From Poriferisocius sp965200775 (lineage in GTDB: Bacteria; Actinomycetota; Acidimicrobiia; Acidimicrobiales; Bin134): a DNA stretch of 64,000 bases. Shown piece after piece: positions 59,145 through 64,000 of the stretch (positions within the stretch are counted from its first letter, which is position 1; each line of letters opens with the position of its first letter). The DNA is taken from assembly GCA_965200775.1 (NCBI GenBank), contig OZ241383.1, positions 2,046,001 to 2,110,000 of the forward strand, in the 5' to 3' direction. A model generated the notes under the pieces. It was not told where the DNA came from. It saw only the letters and a program-made list of their open reading frames with translations, and made no database searches. The position numbers and the translations under genes are program-made.

Positions 59145-60009
59145 ATCCCCCCTGGTCGCTACGCCTTATATCAGACTGGCATACAAACATTACAGACCAA
59201 GACTGAAACCACTTCGACCGTTCAACTGATCTGGGATCATGATGAGTAGAATGTCTCAACAGGTAGTGGGTAGAGCCGATTCCCGAAGGTTTAGCCCAAA
59301 TTGGCCATGTGAATGCACTATTTTTCCATTTGCCTGAACAACCTAATGTCAATGTCCTGTCGGAGGAGCCAAAAGCTGCGAATTGACTCAACCCGAGAAT
59401 AGCAAGAGATTCAGCTCCTGGATTTGCCAGTTTCTTGTCTTGGGTCGGGTTAGTAGATCTGAGGGAATAGATTCTATCGTCGACAATGTCCCACCCGAGC
59501 GATGTTACTTCACTAGCATATCCCCATTCTCCACTTAGATCATTCATAATCATGGTTCCATCTACCGCGCTTAGTATTTCTCGGATCGACTTGAGAAATC
59601 TCTGTTGACCCGCGGCAAAATACAAGTCTGTAGGCTTAGCCTTGTTGCTTTTGTCATAACTTCCCTCAGCAACAATTGCAAAAGCTAGAGAATCACCGAG
59701 GGTATTACGAGACTGTGCCAGGTATGCCCTTAGCTCATCTCTGGGAAATTTCACATCATCATATTCCTGGTCGTATAGGACAGGGCGTACCGCAGGAGAT
59801 ATACCCAGCTGTGGAATCACATGAGTGACTTGGTCAACTACCCGCTCGACAGAAAACCTTTTGTCGATAATGGCGTGGGGCACTACGTCATCGCTCCACC
59901 ACAGCTTCGGTACTTCCTCTTCGCCCTCAAACGCCACTTGAACTCCCAGGGCGGCAAAGAACCCCAGAGGATTGGTGCCTTCCAGTCCTGTCAGGTGCGT
60001 ACCCTTCAT
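59101..60009 (-). CDS. Cas8-like subunit of type I-G Cascade (Csb3/Csx17-type), 302 aa
   Basis: Starts M-K-G-T-H-L-T-G-L-E-G-T-N-P-L-G-F-F-A-A-L-G, the L-x-G-x-x-P-L-x-x-x-x-A-L-G opening shared by the large-subunit proteins of I-U/I-G systems. At 302 residues it is closer to the short Csb3/Cas8u1 form than to the longer Csx17. Expected to recognise the PAM and seed unwinding. The ATG overlaps the cas3 stop (ATGA). Very AT-rich relative to cas3. Family placement rests on the N-terminus, size and position, so it is moderately sure. Confidence 0.72.
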   Translation of the reverse strand: MKGTHLTGLEGTNPLGFFAALGVQVAFEGEEEVPKLWWSDDVVPHAIIDKRFSVERVVDQVTHVIPQLGISPAVRPVLYDQEYDDVKFPRDELRAYLAQSRNTLGDSLAFAIVAEGSYDKSNKAKPTDLYFAAGQQRFLKSIREILSAVDGTMIMNDLSGEWGYASEVTSLGWDIVDDRIYSLRSTNPTQDKKLANPGAESLAILGLSQFAAFGSSDRTLTLGCSGKWKNSAFTWPIWAKPSGIGSTHYLLRHSTHHDPRSVERSKWFQSWSVMFVCQSDIRRSDQGGYGTFGPPRIIWHSE

Positions 60010-62828
60010 CTTCTTGCCTCCTCAGCGCTCTGCTGATGGTCTGCCAACCGAAGGATTGCTTCCAGCCACGCTAGGCCGTGATAGCCATACCGTGCGTTCA
60101 AGTTCCAGAATCGGTCAGCCATGTCCAGTGCCAGTGAGGTGTCCACCAAGTCGGTGCTGGCCTTCAGGTGATGCCCATCGTGTTCATACTCGAGATCGTG
60201 AGGATCGGTATCTATCACTATGGGGGGCAAGGGGCGCACATGTCCATGGTGGGTCTCCACAAGATGCATGACCAGATCAGGGTCGTGAGCCTCTTCCAGC
60301 ACTTCAGAGTTTGACTGGATCAGAGCAACGCTCATGATTTCGTGACGTATCGGAGGCCAGCGATCGCGGGTTGGCGATGCCCCAGGGATGGACTTGGCCA
60401 ATGGCTCGTCAAGCATGGCCCGCTCTACCTGATCACCCCCCACCATCTGAAGTTGAAATCGTGGGTCAACCTTGCCGATGTCGTGGAGCCTGGCAGCCAA
60501 CCTCAGGTCGTTCTGCACTCCCTCGCTCATACCCAGCCGCTGTGCGTAGGCAGCTGCCCGCTCGCCAACCCCCTGCAGATGTTCTCGCAAGGGCACCCTT
60601 GCGCCGGTGAAAGAAGCTGTCTCGTCGGTTCCATCGATAGTGGAGGCATCGACCCGCTTGGAAGCCAGGATGTAGTACTCCGATTCACGATTGTCGCTAT
60701 CAGAGCCGACCAGTTTGATCCTCGGATCATCGACCAATTCTGCGATCACCTCGCTGAACCAAGAAGGTAGGTCCGGCAAGCGGAGAGCTTCTTCCAACCA
60801 CCGCCTGACACGCTCACGAAGCGGCACCTCAGCCCCGGATTCATCCTTCGGCTGCGGCATGGATTCCAAGACCGCAGACCCGATAAGGAAACTACCAAGG
60901 ACTCTGGGGTCAAGCCGCAAAGTAGCGCGTTGGTCGTAGGCGACCTGGTCGTAGGCCACCTGGGCTTCATCTCCCAGGTCTTCCACTGGTTCCCTTGAGG
61001 ACGGATCCCAGGAACCCCCGGAGAGGCCTCCCCTGTTTGGATCAACGACAAGAACATCTCCTGGCCCGATCTCTGCTGTGGAGATGCGCTCGGGGTTCTC
61101 ATCATGCCCTTGCCACCTAACCCAGTCGCTCCCTTGACCGACCACATCCCGGTCCACCCTGTCATCATCGGAACTGCCGGCCACATCGGCCACCGGTGCC
61201 TCTTCACCTCCCTTTAGCCACGCCCTTGCCGCTGTAGCCGGGACTTGAAGGTACTCAGCTGGACGTATCGGAACCTCACGCAAGGCTTCGAGGGATCGAT
61301 CATGTCGCCAGACAACGGTGACATCGGCCACCTGCTCGCTCTCCATCCCGTGGAGGAACCAGTCAATGCCCGGCTGCACGATGGGCTCGGGGTTGGTCTG
61401 CGCCCAAGCGTCCATGTACGACCTGAGCAGCAGTGGAGCCTGATCGCTGGGCGCGTAGCACTCCTCGGGAAACTGGAGGGGGTCATCCTGAAGCGGGGTG
61501 AAATCCGCGGGGCCAAATCCGCCTATCTTCAACAATTCTTCCCAGGTGCGTAGATGAGAGTAGCCGTAGACGGGGTCCGGCCTCCTGGAATTGAGTGCCG
61601 ACTTGACCCCGACGATCCAACCCTTGGCCGGCGTTCCAGTCTGCTTTGCCAGCGTTCCCCGCCGATCGAGCCGGCCGAATCTCTGCCGCAAGCTGTCGAT
61701 GGGAGCAACCTCGGTGATCAACGCATCGAAGCTAAAGTCAGCACCCACCTCAATCGCTTGCGTTGATACCACCACGGTCAGACCCTCGGGTCGCATCAAG
61801 GCATCCGGATCAACCAGGTCAGATATCTGACCCAAGGAACGCTCTCGGTCGAGCGGGCGCATTCTGCCGGTGATCAGGTGAGCCGAGTAACCGGCATCAA
61901 GTAGGGCCTGATACGTCTCACGAGCCGTGCGCACTCGGTTGACGATCACTCCCACGCTCCGAGCCCGTGGATCAAGCTCGGACTTCAATATCTTCTTCAC
62001 CTCAGCAGGAACAGCCTCATGGGGTTGCTTCGTTCCTGCGGCTTCCCTAACGACCGCCGACTTGGACGCGCGAGCTCGAGTGCGCAGCTCTTCGGATGCC
62101 TCCAAGTCGGAGTCTTCCAGCTTGAACTTGTGCCCCTCCGAGTTGGTAGGTGTAGCTGACATCTCGACCAGTTGGTATCTCCGGGGCACGCCAGTCACTG
62201 GTGGCCGATATTGAGCCATCTCACGAAGAGTCTGCGCAAAAGGCTTGCTGAGGTGAACCTCGTCAAGGATCACCAGGCAGTCGTTGCCAGCCAGCCCAGC
62301 GTGAATAGGGCGCATCTTCGGACTGACCCCATAACCCCGGAAAAGCAGCCGCGACCCGAACTGATCAACTGTTGACACCACAACCCAAGGCTCATCGGGC
62401 TGTCGCGCCCACTCCCCGTCGATTGGGATGCCTCCCCGAAGAGCGGTGACCCCTAGCAGGGAGCCATGGCTGATGCGCCTCAGCCTGGAGCGCACTCGAT
62501 CAAGCACCGGGGTTGACCCAATCTCCAAGGCCTTCTGAATGTTTGCAGCCCTCTCGACCACTTGGTCCACAACGATGCGACGATCTATGACGAACACAAC
62601 CCGCCGGGGAAACAGATCAGGCCTAGAGGCGAGAGTGAACACCGCTGTGTCAAGGACTGCGGTCTTGCCGGTGCCAGTAGGTAGGTCGATAACGTCAGGC
62701 CACCGTCCCTGCTCAAGCACCTCGGCAGTGAGCCGCTGCTGCCAGGGGAACGGGTCGTGATGGTGAATGTCCCGGAAGTACCGGGCGAAGTCGTCTACCC
62801 CCAAGAGGTCGGCAGAATGCTCATTCAT
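60006..62828 (-). CDS. cas3: Cas3 helicase-nuclease with C-terminal HD domain, 940 aa
   Basis: Target-degrading enzyme. Helicase first: Walker A D-L-P-T-G-T-G-K-T (about 48-56), D-E-V-H (189-192), motif III S-A-T-P (224-227), motif VI R-Q-R-F-G-R-L-D-R-R-G. The HD nuclease follows at the C-terminus: R-L-H-D-I-G-K-V-D-P-R-F (about 778), R-H-E-I-M-S (about 827) and V-E-T-H-H-G-H-V (about 857). Most Cas3 proteins have HD first; the reversed order is characteristic of type I-G/I-U. Overlaps csb2 by 8 bases upstream and the cas8-like gene downstream. Moderately GC-rich, unlike the genes after it. Confidence 0.95.
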   Translation of the reverse strand: MNEHSADLLGVDDFARYFRDIHHHDPFPWQQRLTAEVLEQGRWPDVIDLPTGTGKTAVLDTAVFTLASRPDLFPRRVVFVIDRRIVVDQVVERAANIQKALEIGSTPVLDRVRSRLRRISHGSLLGVTALRGGIPIDGEWARQPDEPWVVVSTVDQFGSRLLFRGYGVSPKMRPIHAGLAGNDCLVILDEVHLSKPFAQTLREMAQYRPPVTGVPRRYQLVEMSATPTNSEGHKFKLEDSDLEASEELRTRARASKSAVVREAAGTKQPHEAVPAEVKKILKSELDPRARSVGVIVNRVRTARETYQALLDAGYSAHLITGRMRPLDRERSLGQISDLVDPDALMRPEGLTVVVSTQAIEVGADFSFDALITEVAPIDSLRQRFGRLDRRGTLAKQTGTPAKGWIVGVKSALNSRRPDPVYGYSHLRTWEELLKIGGFGPADFTPLQDDPLQFPEECYAPSDQAPLLLRSYMDAWAQTNPEPIVQPGIDWFLHGMESEQVADVTVVWRHDRSLEALREVPIRPAEYLQVPATAARAWLKGGEEAPVADVAGSSDDDRVDRDVVGQGSDWVRWQGHDENPERISTAEIGPGDVLVVDPNRGGLSGGSWDPSSREPVEDLGDEAQVAYDQVAYDQRATLRLDPRVLGSFLIGSAVLESMPQPKDESGAEVPLRERVRRWLEEALRLPDLPSWFSEVIAELVDDPRIKLVGSDSDNRESEYYILASKRVDASTIDGTDETASFTGARVPLREHLQGVGERAAAYAQRLGMSEGVQNDLRLAARLHDIGKVDPRFQLQMVGGDQVERAMLDEPLAKSIPGASPTRDRWPPIRHEIMSVALIQSNSEVLEEAHDPDLVMHLVETHHGHVRPLPPIVIDTDPHDLEYEHDGHHLKASTDLVDTSLALDMADRFWNLNARYGYHGLAWLEAILRLADHQQSAEEARR

Positions 62829-63999
62829 CGTCCTGCCTCCCTTCTACCAAGACCTCAGAATCAGTGGGACTTGAAGGCAGCCGATCGGAAGGCACGGCTT
62901 CGCGCATTGGTCGCATGAGCCCCAAGCCCAAGAAGCGTCCCGCACCCAGCATGAGTGGCCCTCGCACCGGCTCTGCAAACTTCACTGAAACGTGAACCAG
63001 ACGTCGGGCCACGCTTTCGCCGTTCCGGCCGCGCTGGCGAAACGCCGGAAAGTCGTGAGCACGTCTGGCAGCCTGGATGAACGGGTCCAATGAGACTGCC
63101 ACATGAACCGGTTCAGGCAAGCCCACATGGTGGCAGGACGCCACCACCGCCTCCTCGGCTCGAGCCCATGCCTTGGCCCGAGCTGCGGGACTTCCCCTGC
63201 CCAGGGGCCCGGGGTTTGTCGGCAACGCCACCGGTGTGGCCGATGCCCAATGGTGTGAAGGCTTGGCCCAATAAGAAGGGCGCAAGGTCACAAGCTCCCA
63301 GGGGCCCGGGTTGCGCACCATCTCCATTACCCCGTCGTAACCGAACGTGAGCCGAAGCGGGCTTTGCTGCTTTTCCCACATACCGACTGCCCGCAGCGAT
63401 GCTTCTAGCGACGCTTCATCCAGAGACTTCGGAAGACACATTGCTGCTCCCATGATCCGTCCATCTGCGAACTCGGAACCGGTGTAGGGCAGAGCCAGGA
63501 ACGCAACATGGGGTTGATCTGTCGGAGTGCCGTCAGAGCGGTGCCCGCTGAGTCCTTCGGGAATGGGCTCAGTCGCATGGGCAAACACCGCCTTGCGCAA
63601 AGTAGTGGCTACGTCCACAGTGCGAGTCACCGGGGCTCTGCGAGAGCCCGGCAAGAACTCGAAGACTATCCACTCCCCGGCTGTGTCAGGGTGAAGAGCC
63701 CTCTCGACTTCAGGGTCAGCAACTGCTTCCCGGTACCGCGCCGCAGAGAATGGCAACGACCTGGGCTTGACCGCCTCGTGTCTCTCGTATTGCCTCTCCA
63801 GGATGGCGAGCTGGTTTCGCCCGGTGCAGCGCAATACCAAGCCACCAGCCCCCAGTACGTGAGTAGCCGGCGGCGGCTTCCCCTCAAGCCGGCAAGAAAC
63901 CAGTGAAGAAGAGTGCCCCAACCGGGTCACCCGTTCCAACAACCCATCCAGCACACCCAGTCTGGTGTCGTCTAGGTCGGCACTCCAGGTGTAGACCAC
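62821..63999 (-). CDS. csb2: Csb2 (Cas5-Cas6 fusion), partial: N-terminus beyond the window
   Basis: The visible 392 codons match the C-terminal two-thirds or so of the GSU0054/Csb2 family, which fuses Cas5 and the Cas6 processing nuclease in type I-G. The end has the glycine-rich Cas6-type loop G-A-G-R-F-L-G-L-G-L-M, and the middle has R-L-T-F-G-Y-D-G-V and repeated His/Arg that may serve repeat cleavage. The first visible codon, GTG, is probably internal. The gene for Cas7 (Csb1) normally lies immediately upstream, that is, beyond the right edge. The last ~20 residues are acidic. Confidence 0.85.
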   Translation of the reverse strand: MVYTWSADLDDTRLGVLDGLLERVTRLGHSSSLVSCRLEGKPPPATHVLGAGGLVLRCTGRNQLAILERQYERHEAVKPRSLPFSAARYREAVADPEVERALHPDTAGEWIVFEFLPGSRRAPVTRTVDVATTLRKAVFAHATEPIPEGLSGHRSDGTPTDQPHVAFLALPYTGSEFADGRIMGAAMCLPKSLDEASLEASLRAVGMWEKQQSPLRLTFGYDGVMEMVRNPGPWELVTLRPSYWAKPSHHWASATPVALPTNPGPLGRGSPAARAKAWARAEEAVVASCHHVGLPEPVHVAVSLDPFIQAARRAHDFPAFRQRGRNGESVARRLVHVSVKFAEPVRGPLMLGAGRFLGLGLMRPMREAVPSDRLPSSPTDSEVLVEGRQDDE

Positions 64000-64000
64000 C

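Noticed and set aside
57165..63999. Apparent absence of cas7 and cas6
   Set aside because: Cas6 is part of the Csb2 fusion; csb1 (cas7) normally precedes csb2 and would lie beyond the right edge, so the operon cannot be called incomplete.

Overview
The window is high-GC, gene-dense DNA that reads as a chromosome segment of an actinobacterium. The best fit is an uncultured Acidimicrobiia-like lineage. This is inferred from gene content (a full hopanoid operon, F420/LLM-type oxidoreductase, many acyl-CoA and amidohydrolase genes, an Rpf-like secreted protein, GTG/TTG starts, ATGA-overlapping operons), not from any marker gene. No rRNA or tRNA gene was seen, and no intact transposase was recognised.

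Layout. 0-11.7 kb: an RHH antitoxin-like gene, a YacP-like NYN protein, a DyP peroxidase, then a rightward lipid/CoA run (acyl-CoA ligase, crotonase, aminoglycoside-phosphotransferase-like kinase). A ROK kinase, a lone molybdopterin hydroxylase large subunit, a cupin, a TauD-type dioxygenase and a Pro-Thr-rich lipoprotein with an Rpf-like domain follow. 11.7-17.8 kb: a leftward group with three amidohydrolase-2 proteins, a cytochrome P450 and a superoxide dismutase. 17.9-26.9 kb: mixed metabolism (M29/NicX-like protein, aldo/keto reductase, phosphoglucomutase, purine nucleoside phosphorylase, PfkB kinase, a vapBC deletion scar, M1 aminopeptidase).

27.0-42.8 kb is one long leftward stretch with two modules. 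The first is a complete hopanoid operon, hpnC-hpnD-hpnE-prenyl synthase-shc-hpnG-hpnH. Its HpnC carries a C-terminal tail of about seven 22-residue, proline-punctuated helical repeats, reminiscent of apolipoproteins. Upstream lie a 40-bp dyad and a MerR-TetR double-HTH regulator. The second is an alcohol dehydrogenase / PEP-swivel / DUF35 / thiolase-fold series followed by a lipoprotein, a 3Fe-4S-type ferredoxin and a ferredoxin reductase; it resembles steroid or isoprenoid side-chain catabolism. 42.9-54.1 kb: an LLM oxidoreductase with a duplicated start region, MFS exporter, crotonase, two acyl-CoA dehydrogenases, a PII protein, a GntR/YtrA regulator, a membrane protein of unknown role, a class II aldolase and a PNPOx-like protein.

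54.5-64 kb: a type I-G (formerly I-U) CRISPR-Cas locus. The array has 35 repeats and 34 spacers and is read leftward, with its leader beside cas2. Next come cas2, a cas4-cas1 fusion, a short cas8-like gene, cas3 with a C-terminal HD domain, and csb2 (cas5-cas6), which runs off the right edge; csb1 (cas7) is expected just outside. Three spacers occur twice in a pattern that records past recombination. The adaptation and Cas8-like genes are visibly more AT-rich than cas3, csb2 and the chromosome.

The most unusual items are the apolipoprotein-like HpnC tail, the spacer recombination scar, the MerR-TetR fusion with the nested dyad, the CTG start that couples a reductase to its ferredoxin, and the 35-bp start-site duplication that creates a 12-codon coupled leader ORF.
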